51,271 nt of DNA from an uncultured Acetatifactor sp. (lineage in GTDB: Bacteria; Bacillota; Clostridia; Lachnospirales; Lachnospiraceae), in contig CAKRRS010000012.1 of NCBI GenBank assembly GCA_934394665.1, positions 1-51,271 of the forward strand, read 5' to 3'. Positions 16,922 through 25,549 of the stretch are shown here, piece after piece. The position numbers were made by a program, and so were the translations under genes. The notes beneath the pieces were generated by a model. That model was not told where the DNA came from, ran no database searches, and saw nothing but the letters and a program-made list of their open reading frames with translations. The first letter of the stretch is position 1; every line of letters starts with the position of its first letter.

Positions 16922-18376
16922 ATGTTTTCACTGGTGTTTTTCTATTTTGTATTTTTAGGGACGGAGTACCTGTTCGATAACAGAATGGCATTGTGCACGG
17001 ATTCCTTAGGCGTGACACTGGCACAGAGCTATATTCTGGGAGTCAGTGCACTGGGCTTTGTGGCATATTCCCAAATAGAAAAAAGAAGAAAATCTAAGAA
17101 TCCCGCTGCTGTCAGGGCAGAGGGATTCTTGGTGTTATTGCCGGCTCTTGCAGCCTATGTGCTGCTGCTTACCCGGACGGAGTATGCGGTCCTGCTGGGA
17201 GCAGGTCTGCTTCTGTTCCTGTTACTGGGGTATTTGGGGAGTATGGCACATTACCGGACAGCACTTTTTCTGCAGGGGAGGAAGCATCCGGCGAAGACGA
17301 TAGGTGCTGCTTATGCACTGGGACTGCTGTTACAGTTTCTCAACCATAATCTGTTCTGGGGAGAAACTGTGGAAGAAATTGTCCTGATGGTGGGCTGTGT
17401 GGTGCTGTGGATACTGACTGTCGGAATGGAGCAGAGTGCACTTCCCGGATATCATCGGAGACAGAAGACAGAGGACGGAGAAACGGTGTCGGTGAAAAAC
17501 GCACAGGAGGGTGTTGCTGCGGAGCGGATTTCATGGAAGAATCCCCGGCTGGCAGGTGTGGCATTGCTGGTGACGGTTGCTCTGATGACATGTATCTTCG
17601 CTACACTGGACAATGCTGTGACCTTGGCGCATGCAGAGGGTACCATGGATATCGGTCAGTGGCCGAGACTGTTCTTGGCACTGAGCGGACTTCTGGCAGG
17701 TGCACTGTTTGATCTGAATAACGGAAGATATCGTGGACTGATCATGTATGCGGTGACGATCCTGTCGACCATCTGTGTGCTGATCATCGAAAGCGGTGGA
17801 TCGTTTCTGCCGGGACTGTTGATCTTCTATGTGTCTGCTGGATTTTTCGTGGTGTTTTTCACGAACGGATTTCTCCAGTTGTCCTATCGTATGCAGGATG
17901 GCAGGCTATGGGCAGGTATGGGAAGAACGGCGAACAATCTGGGCGCTGTGATCACAGGAGTAGCTTCCGTAAGCCTGCTGACCGGAGAAAATCATATTCT
18001 GACGGCAGTACTGGCACTGGTTCTGTTCGTGCTGATCAGCGTGGCGCTGTTGTGGTATTATGACTGTACGCAGATCGTAATCGCGGGAGAAGAGACCTTA
18101 AAAGTGGGCGGAGACGATGAAACTGCCGGGGAGGAGAATCCCGGACACACTGAGAAGGATAAGCTTGAGAGATTTGCAGACCAGTATGGACTCACAGAGC
18201 GGGAAGAGGAAGTGCTTGAGATTCTGCTGTTATCGGATGACGGTATGCAGGAAATTGCTGACAGTCTCTTCGTGTCCCGGGCAATGCTGTACCGGCATGT
18301 GACTTCCCTGAATGAGAAAACAGGGACCAGGAGTCGGATTGGACTGATCCAGTTTTACTACAACTGGGAGAACTGA
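16922..18376 (+). CDS. 12-TM membrane protein with C-terminal LuxR-type HTH
   Basis: A 484-residue protein. About 12 hydrophobic segments fill residues 1-395, six before and six after a charged loop at about 178-208, the layout of an MFS-like transporter. After an acidic linker, residues about 428-484 are a LuxR/GerE helix-turn-helix (LTEREEEVLEILL, then MQEIADSLFVSRAMLYRHV). Membrane-embedded LuxR proteins of this plan are known in Coriobacteriia and some Clostridia, and are thought to sense a small molecule and regulate genes beside them. The start follows AAGGAGAG, 9 bp after metY, and a strong terminator ends the pair. Ligand and targets are unknown. Confidence 0.82.
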   Translation: MFSLVFFYFVFLGTEYLFDNRMALCTDSLGVTLAQSYILGVSALGFVAYSQIEKRRKSKNPAAVRAEGFLVLLPALAAYVLLLTRTEYAVLLGAGLLLFLLLGYLGSMAHYRTALFLQGRKHPAKTIGAAYALGLLLQFLNHNLFWGETVEEIVLMVGCVVLWILTVGMEQSALPGYHRRQKTEDGETVSVKNAQEGVAAERISWKNPRLAGVALLVTVALMTCIFATLDNAVTLAHAEGTMDIGQWPRLFLALSGLLAGALFDLNNGRYRGLIMYAVTILSTICVLIIESGGSFLPGLLIFYVSAGFFVVFFTNGFLQLSYRMQDGRLWAGMGRTANNLGAVITGVASVSLLTGENHILTAVLALVLFVLISVALLWYYDCTQIVIAGEETLKVGGDDETAGEENPGHTEKDKLERFADQYGLTEREEEVLEILLLSDDGMQEIADSLFVSRAMLYRHVTSLNEKTGTRSRIGLIQFYYNWEN

Positions 18377-18400
18377 GACAGAAATTCACAGAAGTAAAAT

Positions 18401-18436
18401 GGGGTACTGTTGCCCGGTGGGCGACGGTACCCTTTT
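18401..18436 (+). terminator. Terminator of the metY operon
   Basis: GGGTAC plus TGTTGCCC pairs with GGGCGACG plus GTACCC (14 bp including two G-U pairs) around a GGT loop, followed by four T. Confidence 0.85.
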
Positions 18437-18484
18437 ACTGTTAAGGAGAGCAACAACATTTTTCAGTTTGAGACAAATGTCAAC

Positions 18485-18514
18485 TTGATGGGAAAAAAGG
18501 ATATGCTTTATAGT
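18485..18514 (+). promoter_or_regulatory. Promoter of the wall-anchored protein gene
   Basis: TTGATG, an 18-bp spacer, and TATAGT, about 100 bp before the start codon. Confidence 0.5.
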
Positions 18515-18613
18515 TGATATGTGATATAAGGAATGGACGACGGACAAAATTCCCCGGTGGGCATATCACCGTTTCATTATGATCACACAATGACAACGCA
18601 AGGAGGCAAAACG

Positions 18614-20290
18614 ATGAAGGCAAAACAGTTATCGGGAAGAAAAATTTTGATTGCTTTGTTGACTGTTTTCACAATTGTGGGAATGGCACTGGCAGGACAG
18701 AATGAGATGATAGTAAAAGCAGAAGAAGGCGGAAGTGGGAGGCAGATCGAGGTTGACTTTGGAAGCGGCAGTTGGAGCGTAGGAGGAGTAGAGGTAACCG
18801 TTACAGATCGAAGCGGCAAATGTAATTTATCTGAGAATGACGAGATACAATTGTCCAATTTCAATGCCGGTACGATGCAGGTCAAGGTCAGCGGAACGGG
18901 TGAGAACGCTCGTTTCCAGACGATACTGCGAGTTACATATGGAAAGACAAGCTTGAAGGACAGAGAAAGTACGGGTGGCTATCCGGATACAGTGACTTTC
19001 AGCGTGGAGGCAAAAATGGGAGAGCAACCGGGACCGAATCCGCCTGCACAATTGACAAATCCTGTGAATCTGAGTGTAACGATCAAAACGGGCAGCGATT
19101 TGTTGGATCCGCAGGGAAGTGACAATCTAGGGACTAACCTCTGGGTGGATGGTTATGCCGTGGATAAAAATAATCATCAGGTAACCGTGAATCAAAGTCC
19201 GACGCATAAAATCGCGATATTACCCCAATTCGGGATAGGAATCGGAGCAAAGATCAACGGTACGCAGGTTTTGGGCACAGAAGATGGAGCCAGGATTGTC
19301 TATGAAGTGAAGGAAGAGAAGTCCTATTCGATTGAACTTCAGAACACAGGAAACGGAGCTAAGACAGTAGCCTGGGATTATGTCGGAGAATTAGGAAATG
19401 ATGCACATGTAGAACACGGAACCATTAACATTGTGTCTGCAACAAAGGACGGAACAAATAGCATTGGACTTCAGGCTCAGGATAAGAATGGAGGAATGGT
19501 GGGAATTACTCCCGGCAGCACAGTGACAGTAGAACTGAAACCGGAATACGGCTATCAGCTCGCAGGTGTCCACTTAAACGGAACGTCACTTGCGGCGGCA
19601 GCGGATGTGTCCACGTTTATCTTTACGATGCCGGATACCAATTTGCATTTTAAAGGTATTTTTACAAAGGTTGAGGATACAGTGGATATCTCGGCTGCCG
19701 GTAATATTACTTCAGCTTCGATTACGAACGGTGACAGAGCTATCGACAGCGGTAATCTCTCCCTGACAGCAACGAATGATATATCCTACAACACTACTAC
19801 AGCACAGCAGAAAGTAAGTGGAGCAGTGTCTTCGCAGGTGGTGGATCTGACCCTGAATCAGATGATCAGCAAAGGCGACGGAAGTTATTGGAATCATCCG
19901 CTGACAGAACTGAATGGTTCGGTGACGTTAAGCCTTGGTATCAATGGTTATGATCCGGGCTATGATTATGTGGTAGTGCGCGAACATAACGGTACAACGG
20001 AAGCACTGGCGACCCAGGTCGTGGACGGAAAAGTCGTATTTGATACGGACAAGTTCTCGACCTATGTGATCGTGAAAAAGGAAAAGACAGCTTCCGGCGG
20101 AAACGATGATTCTTCTGAGGGAGGAAGTGGAACTTCCGATACGACACCGGCGACAGCAGCTGCACAGGTTCTGGATCAGGTGCCGAAGACCGGAGAAGAT
20201 ATGAGGACTTGGTTCGCAGAAGCGGCATTACTGATCGTGGGCAGCGGATCGCTTGGTATGGGAATCCTGCTTTGCAAAAGAAAGGATTGA
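18614..20290 (+). CDS. Cell-wall-anchored surface protein with VPKTGE sorting signal
   Basis: A 558-residue secreted protein. Residues 1-35 form a signal peptide with a basic start and a hydrophobic core (ILIALLTVFTIVGMALAG). Residues about 260-365 resemble the beta-rich InlB B-repeat-like or bacterial Ig-like modules of adhesins. A Ser/Gly/Thr-rich stretch is followed by QVPKTGE, a hydrophobic segment and the basic tail CKRKD, a class of sortase signal common in Lachnospiraceae. No sortase is in the window. The start ATG follows AAGGAGG. The function, binding or structural, is unknown. A second protein with the same anchor lies at 42108. Confidence 0.8.
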   Translation: MKAKQLSGRKILIALLTVFTIVGMALAGQNEMIVKAEEGGSGRQIEVDFGSGSWSVGGVEVTVTDRSGKCNLSENDEIQLSNFNAGTMQVKVSGTGENARFQTILRVTYGKTSLKDRESTGGYPDTVTFSVEAKMGEQPGPNPPAQLTNPVNLSVTIKTGSDLLDPQGSDNLGTNLWVDGYAVDKNNHQVTVNQSPTHKIAILPQFGIGIGAKINGTQVLGTEDGARIVYEVKEEKSYSIELQNTGNGAKTVAWDYVGELGNDAHVEHGTINIVSATKDGTNSIGLQAQDKNGGMVGITPGSTVTVELKPEYGYQLAGVHLNGTSLAAAADVSTFIFTMPDTNLHFKGIFTKVEDTVDISAAGNITSASITNGDRAIDSGNLSLTATNDISYNTTTAQQKVSGAVSSQVVDLTLNQMISKGDGSYWNHPLTELNGSVTLSLGINGYDPGYDYVVVREHNGTTEALATQVVDGKVVFDTDKFSTYVIVKKEKTASGGNDDSSEGGSGTSDTTPATAAAQVLDQVPKTGEDMRTWFAEAALLIVGSGSLGMGILLCKRKD

Positions 20291-20411
20291 CGGCATACTG
20301 TTTTAAACGGGGAAGTTGACACTGGAAGGCAGTTTCCGGTCTGTATAAGACGAACGGGAATCCGGAAAGATCGTTGATGAAATATGGCTGTTACGTTGTA
20401 TGTAACGATTT

Positions 20412-20451
20412 GAAGAAAGCCACTTCACAATCTTGTGAAGTGGCTTTCTTC
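20412..20451. terminator. Bidirectional terminator between surface protein and solute-binding protein
   Basis: GAAGAAAGCCACTTCACAA and its 19-nt complement flank a 2-nt loop. Both sides have pyrimidine-rich 3' arms (GGCTTTCTTC), and the stem lies between two convergent genes. Confidence 0.8.
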
Positions 20452-20489
20452 TGTTTAGGGATTGATTCAGAAGAGTAGTATCCGTTTGT

Positions 20490-22112
20490 TTACTGTGCGT
20501 TTAATTCTCCGAGGATTTCGTCTACCATATCCTGGGTAGTCTTAACATAATTGTCCATAGCGGCATCTACATCTCCGCCCTTTACAACAACCTCGGCGAT
20601 GACTACGTTCTTGGCATCATTGATCGTACCGCCGTAGCTGGTAATACCGTCACAGGAAGCAGAGTGGGGAGCGTCTACGCTGTGTTCGGAGAAGAACTCG
20701 TTACATTCCTTTGTCAGGTCTGTTGCAGATTCAAATCCGTTTTCCAGGGAGCAGATCATGGAAGAGGGATCGATAGCGTTCTTTTTCCATAATGCGCTGG
20801 GATCGGAAGGGTTCAGACGAAGATGGAATTCGCCGTCTTTGTATTCATAGGTCTTCTCTTTGTCGGTGCCTTCACCGGTGACAATAGTCTCGGCTTCGGT
20901 AGACCAGTGATAGCCTTCTGCACCGTATACCCACAGAGTCTGTACAGTGCCACCGTCGAACATTGTCTCGAAGACAGCATCGAAGATTGCCTGCTCTCTG
21001 GAATCATCACCGTCACCATCGTCAATGATGCAGTATACAGGAGATTCTCTGTTCAGATATCCATCCATTTCAGAGATGGGAGCCAGTCTTGCCAGTCCGG
21101 AATCCACGCCGTTCTTATCCATATTATTTATCAGATTATCATTCCAGTAACCAGACCAGTAGGTGAAGGCACCGAAAGAACCGGACTGGTCAGAAGACCA
21201 CCATTTTTCACGGACATCCTTGGTACCCATGGTCAGGGATTCGGGATCAATGACGCCGTCAGCGTAAGCCTGCTGTAAACGAAGCAGAGCATCCTTGGTA
21301 TCCTGTGTGTTGAAACCGTCATACCATACGCCGTTCTCATCATAGGTGAAGTTGGGATATGCATTCTGCCAGAACTGGGGCAGGTAGTTGGTATAAGGAG
21401 CCTCGGAACCGACAAAACCGGCAGCAGCAACACCATAAGTATCGTTTTTACCGTTGCCATCCGGATCCTGCTCGGTGAAAGCTTTTAACATTGCATAATA
21501 AGAATCCCAGTCGGTAATGTCTTCCGCTTTCATACCTACAGCATCCAGCCATGCCTGTTTTACATAAGTAATACATCCGCCGCCGAGACCGGTAGACAGA
21601 CCATATTGTTTGCCGTCGATACGAACACTTTGGTTTACTGCGGGCAGTACCATGTGACTCTGGAACTTCGCGTTATCATAAGCCTCTGTCATATCCCACA
21701 GAAGCCCTGTCTTTGCATATTCTGCATACTGGCTGGCATTTAACAGAATGACATCGGGATAATCACCGCTGGCGAACAGACGACCGACACCGTCAACATA
21801 GCTGGAGTGATCTAACTGCTGAATGTTCAGGCTGATAGGATGACCAAGTGCTTCGCTGACAGCAGCATCCCACTGTTCGATAAACTTGTCCTGATAAGCA
21901 TCTACGGATGCATTGAAAGTACCGTCTACCACCAAGGTGACTTTATCCAATACATAATCACTTTCCGCGGAAGCAGTCCCTTCCGTAGCAGCGGCGGTGC
22001 TTCCGGCATCGGTGGATGCTGCCGGCGCATCGGAACCCTTGCTGCCGCAGGCGGTCAGAGCAGTCAGCATGGATACTGACAACAACAGTGCCAAAATCTT
22101 GTTTTTCTTCAT
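20490..22112 (-). CDS. Sugar ABC transporter solute-binding lipoprotein
   Basis: A 540-residue extracellular solute-binding protein (family 1) anchored as a lipoprotein. The signal ends in the lipobox TALTAC, with Cys22 as the lipidated residue, and a Ser/Ala/Thr-rich linker follows. The length fits the large oligosaccharide-binding group (LplA/YtcQ-like). No permease or ATPase gene is adjacent, so it must work with permeases elsewhere. It follows the GH3 gene on the same strand after 134 bp, suggesting a xylo-oligosaccharide ligand. The start follows AAGGAGG. Confidence 0.88.
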   Translation of the reverse strand: MKKNKILALLLSVSMLTALTACGSKGSDAPAASTDAGSTAAATEGTASAESDYVLDKVTLVVDGTFNASVDAYQDKFIEQWDAAVSEALGHPISLNIQQLDHSSYVDGVGRLFASGDYPDVILLNASQYAEYAKTGLLWDMTEAYDNAKFQSHMVLPAVNQSVRIDGKQYGLSTGLGGGCITYVKQAWLDAVGMKAEDITDWDSYYAMLKAFTEQDPDGNGKNDTYGVAAAGFVGSEAPYTNYLPQFWQNAYPNFTYDENGVWYDGFNTQDTKDALLRLQQAYADGVIDPESLTMGTKDVREKWWSSDQSGSFGAFTYWSGYWNDNLINNMDKNGVDSGLARLAPISEMDGYLNRESPVYCIIDDGDGDDSREQAIFDAVFETMFDGGTVQTLWVYGAEGYHWSTEAETIVTGEGTDKEKTYEYKDGEFHLRLNPSDPSALWKKNAIDPSSMICSLENGFESATDLTKECNEFFSEHSVDAPHSASCDGITSYGGTINDAKNVVIAEVVVKGGDVDAAMDNYVKTTQDMVDEILGELNAQ

Positions 22113-22134
22113 TGTAATCCTCCTTGTTTTCCGA

Positions 22135-22173
22135 AGGAAAATCCGAGCTCCTTAGCGAGGAGAGGATTTTCCT
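22135..22173 (-). other. Intercistronic stem-loop before the solute-binding protein
   Basis: AGGAAAATCC pairs with GGATTTTCCT, with a second CTCCT/AGGAG helix inside and a 5-nt loop. No T run follows, so it is more likely a processing or mRNA-stability element between GH3 and the binding protein. Such hairpins often raise expression of the downstream cistron. Confidence 0.55.
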
Positions 22174-22246
22174 CCTTGTAAAATACATCTCTCTATAGCA
22201 AATGGCTTATCACCATAATGCTCATAAGTAATCCAATAACGTTTTT

Positions 22247-24376
22247 CTAGAAAGCAACATCAAATGTCAGTCCTCTATCGTCAGGGTAGAACTTCTGACC
22301 GCCTTCCGTGAGCTCAGGCTGGGAAAATCCCAGATACAGTGTGGCAGAAGTGCCGTCATATTTCCGTTCACCGGAATCATCCACAGTGGTAAAGGCTGCA
22401 GTCGGAACAGGAATCTGTAATTCTTTGCTTTCTCCGGCTTCCAGACGGATTCGCTCAAAAGCTGCGAGCTTATGGTTAGGAACTTCGTCCGGTGAGCCAT
22501 TGACATGTACATATACCTGTAGGACATCACTGAGCGGATGTTCGGTTGGATTCTTACATTGTACTGTGATCTGTACGGACGGAAGGTCATCTGCAGCGCT
22601 AGGGTTCCCGGACAACTGTGCTTCCGTGATCTGCAATTCCCCATACGTCAGTCCGAATCCGAAAGGCTTCCAGGGTGTGCCTTCAAAATAGCGGTAAGTG
22701 CGTCCGGTCATATGATAATCAGTAATGTCCGGCAGCGGATCATCATTATGATAGAAGGTGAGCGGCAGTTTGCCGCCGGGAGATACCTTGCCGAATAAAA
22801 TATCAGCAATGGCACGTCCGCCTTCTCCGCCCGGATACCATGCCTGCAGAATGGCAGCGACGTTATCTTCATAAGCGGACAGATCTATAGGACTTCCGGC
22901 CAGATCGATCAGAATCACCGGAGTACCGGTGGCAATGACCTGTGCTACCATATCCCGCTGAATTTTCGGAAGCAGCAGATCCGGTTTGTCTCCGCTGGCA
23001 AAAGCATTGCTGACATCTCCCTGCTCGCCCTCCAACGTAGAATCCAGACCGACACATACGATGGCGAGATCGCAGGATTCTGTTAAGGCAACGGCTTCCG
23101 GAATGCGATAATTCTGAAATACTTTTCGTACGGAAGGATCGTCATAGAGCAGGCATCCTTCCGCATAATTGACATCCCAGCCGGTATCCTCACAGATTCT
23201 TGTAATTCCTTCCAACACAGTGACAGAGTGGGGAGGGGTGCCGTTATAGTTACCGACCAGCGAAGCGTGGCTGTCGGCATTGGGACCGATCACAGCCAGA
23301 CGTTTTCCGCCTGCGAGGGAAAGGGGTAAAGTACCGTCATTTTTTAACAGAACACAGCTTTCCACGGCAGCCTGATAAGCCAGCTTAAGGTGCTTTTTAC
23401 AGCCAACGACATTGTAGGGAATCTCATCCAGTGTACTGTGGTCGAAAAGTCCTAACAGATATCTGGTGGTGAAGAGGCGTATAGCACTTCGGCGGATCTC
23501 TTCTTCAGTTACTTTTCCCTGCTTATAGGCCTGTAAAATATATTCATAAGTACAGCCGCAGTTCAGATCACAGCCTTTTTCCAGAGCAAGTGCGGCGGAG
23601 TCCTCCGGAAAAGCAGTCACGTGATGGCTTTCGTGAAAATCGCGGATCGCCCAACAGTCGGATACAAAATGACCTTCAAAATGCCATTTTCCGCGAAGCA
23701 CATCTTCCATCAGATAGGAGTGCGCACAGCAGGGCTCGCCGTTGGTACGGTTATATGCTCCCATGACGGCTTCCACACCAGCTTTTGTAACGCAGGCTTC
23801 GAAAGCAGGAAGATAGGTTTCCCACAGATCCTTTTTGGTTACTCTGGCATCGAAGCCGTGACGCAGTGCCTCGGGACCGGAGTGAGCCGCCATGTGCTTG
23901 GCGCAGGCTGCGGTGGTCAGAAAGCCGTCCTGCTTCGTCTGTAATCCCTCGACAAAGGCACATCCAAGGGAAGCGGTGAGTACAGGATCTTCGCCAAAGG
24001 TTTCCTGACCCCGTCCCCAACGGGGGTCACGGAAGATGTTAATGTTGGGAGACCACATGGTCACACCCTTATAACGTGTCCGGTCACCCTTGCGAGAGTA
24101 AGCGTTATATTTTGCTCTGGCTTCCAAGGCAATGGACTGCGCAATATCATGTAGTAATTCATGGTCAAAAGTTGCGCCAAGACCAATGGCCTGTGGATAA
24201 CAGGTGGCGGTGCCGGCTCTGGCAACGCCGTGGAGAGCCTCATTCCACCAGTCGTAGGCAGGAATCCCCAGACGGGGAATCGCCGGTGCAGAGTTAAGTA
24301 ACTGTGAAGATGCTTCTTCTATTGTCATTTGTGCTACCAGAGCGGCAGCTTTTTTGCTTGCTTCAGTACGGTTCAT
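22247..24376 (-). CDS. Glycoside hydrolase family 3 (beta-xylosidase/glucosidase-like)
   Basis: A 709-residue GH3 enzyme without a signal peptide. WWNEALHGVA near residue 45 is typical of GH3 beta-xylosidases. Residues FVSDCWAI hold the nucleophile Asp. The C-terminal (alpha/beta)6 domain carries the GEQGDVSNAF segment, and the last 130 residues form a fibronectin III-like domain. It would remove terminal xylose or glucose from oligosaccharides in the cytoplasm. The start was set at MNRTEASK behind GAGGTG. Divergent from an AraC gene across 190 bp holding a cre-like site, so regulation by inducer and by carbon catabolite control is likely. Confidence 0.92.
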   Translation of the reverse strand: MNRTEASKKAAALVAQMTIEEASSQLLNSAPAIPRLGIPAYDWWNEALHGVARAGTATCYPQAIGLGATFDHELLHDIAQSIALEARAKYNAYSRKGDRTRYKGVTMWSPNINIFRDPRWGRGQETFGEDPVLTASLGCAFVEGLQTKQDGFLTTAACAKHMAAHSGPEALRHGFDARVTKKDLWETYLPAFEACVTKAGVEAVMGAYNRTNGEPCCAHSYLMEDVLRGKWHFEGHFVSDCWAIRDFHESHHVTAFPEDSAALALEKGCDLNCGCTYEYILQAYKQGKVTEEEIRRSAIRLFTTRYLLGLFDHSTLDEIPYNVVGCKKHLKLAYQAAVESCVLLKNDGTLPLSLAGGKRLAVIGPNADSHASLVGNYNGTPPHSVTVLEGITRICEDTGWDVNYAEGCLLYDDPSVRKVFQNYRIPEAVALTESCDLAIVCVGLDSTLEGEQGDVSNAFASGDKPDLLLPKIQRDMVAQVIATGTPVILIDLAGSPIDLSAYEDNVAAILQAWYPGGEGGRAIADILFGKVSPGGKLPLTFYHNDDPLPDITDYHMTGRTYRYFEGTPWKPFGFGLTYGELQITEAQLSGNPSAADDLPSVQITVQCKNPTEHPLSDVLQVYVHVNGSPDEVPNHKLAAFERIRLEAGESKELQIPVPTAAFTTVDDSGERKYDGTSATLYLGFSQPELTEGGQKFYPDDRGLTFDVAF

Positions 24377-24403
24377 AGCGCACCTCATTCAAAAATTCAA
24401 TCA

Positions 24404-24419
24404 TTGGAACTGCTTTCAT
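24404..24419. promoter_or_regulatory. cre-like site (CcpA)
   Basis: TTGGAACTGCTTTCAT differs at one fixed position from the cre consensus WTGNAANCGNWNNCAW. It lies between the divergent GH3 and AraC genes, just after a possible minus-strand TACAAT. No CcpA gene is in the window. Confidence 0.45.
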
Positions 24420-24566
24420 TTGTATTTATTGTAAGTGATAAAAGAACCTCCTGCACGACAAAAAGGAATTACATATAGGACAAAAATTGCTATTTTTAAC
24501 AAAAACAGTAGAAATGCAAAACGGAATGTGATATGTAGAATACATAAGGATACGAAAGGAGACAGA

Positions 24567-25460
24567 ATGCGTACAGTAAAACCGTTCTATGAAAGTCGTA
24601 AAAAAGTCTTTGACTGTCATATCTGGTGGCATCCGAATTTCCCATATCATCTGCATAAGCATATGGAGTTTGTACACGTCACCGAGGGTGAGATGGAAGC
24701 AACGGTAGCCGGAGTAAGTTATCATCTGACAACAGGAGACTGCCTGATGATCTATCCGAACCAGATTCACTCTTACAGCTCCGTGGGCGAGGTTGGGATG
24801 CTTTTAATCATTGCAGATATGGATTCCATCGGTGAGTTCCGGGAAGAACTTACCTATTATAATATGGAATCTCCTTTTTTCCGGAAAAGTATGCTGAGTC
24901 GTTGGGGACAGATGACACTGGATATTCTGGCAGATATGGGAGCCCATACGCAGCAGCATCCGTTTCGTGAGAATAAAGGACTTCTGATGGCGCTTTTGGC
25001 GGATATGTATGAAAATATTCCGGTGATTAAAAAGGATAAACCGTCGGATCTGAATATTACACAGAAACTTCTGCAATATATTAATGATAATATTACCGGG
25101 GACCTGACAGCGCAGAAGGTCGCAAAGGAGCTTGGTATCAGTCCGTATTATCTGTCACATATTTTCTCTTCCCAGCTGAATATTTCCTTTCCGTCCTATG
25201 TGGCACAGCAGAGGATGATTCTGGCATGCAATTTATTAAAGGATAGCAGCAAGACGGTGACGGAGATCAGCTATGAATGCGGTTTTCCCAATATGCGGAC
25301 ATTTCACCGGTGTTTTCAGAAAAAATATGAATGTACCCCTACGCAGTGGAGAGAACAGGCTCACAGAGGCACAGAAGAGAAAATACGACATCAGTTGTGG
25401 AATCCGGAAAAGGCAGAAAAAGATCCGGCGGCAGGCAATCATGTGGCGGAAACTATCTAA
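24567..25460 (+). CDS. AraC-family transcriptional regulator
   Basis: A 297-residue regulator. The N-terminal cupin is seen as HLHKHMEFVHVTEGEMEATV and MIYPNQIHSYSS. The C-terminal 100 residues form the double HTH (KVAKELGISPYYLSHIFSSQ, then ISYECGFPNMRTFHRCFQKK and the closing CTPTQWREQ). The start ATG follows AAAGGAGA; the longer frame upstream has no family match. It is divergent from the GH3 gene and only 89 bp upstream of a GH43 gene on the same strand, so it probably controls both in response to a xylan or arabinan sugar. Confidence 0.92.
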   Translation: MRTVKPFYESRKKVFDCHIWWHPNFPYHLHKHMEFVHVTEGEMEATVAGVSYHLTTGDCLMIYPNQIHSYSSVGEVGMLLIIADMDSIGEFREELTYYNMESPFFRKSMLSRWGQMTLDILADMGAHTQQHPFRENKGLLMALLADMYENIPVIKKDKPSDLNITQKLLQYINDNITGDLTAQKVAKELGISPYYLSHIFSSQLNISFPSYVAQQRMILACNLLKDSSKTVTEISYECGFPNMRTFHRCFQKKYECTPTQWREQAHRGTEEKIRHQLWNPEKAEKDPAAGNHVAETI

Positions 25461-25549
25461 AAGGCGCTGCAAATGATAGAAACAGAAACGGAATGATAAC
25501 AGAATCTGTAAAAGCCATAAGGAATACAAAAGGACAAGGAGAAGTCGGA

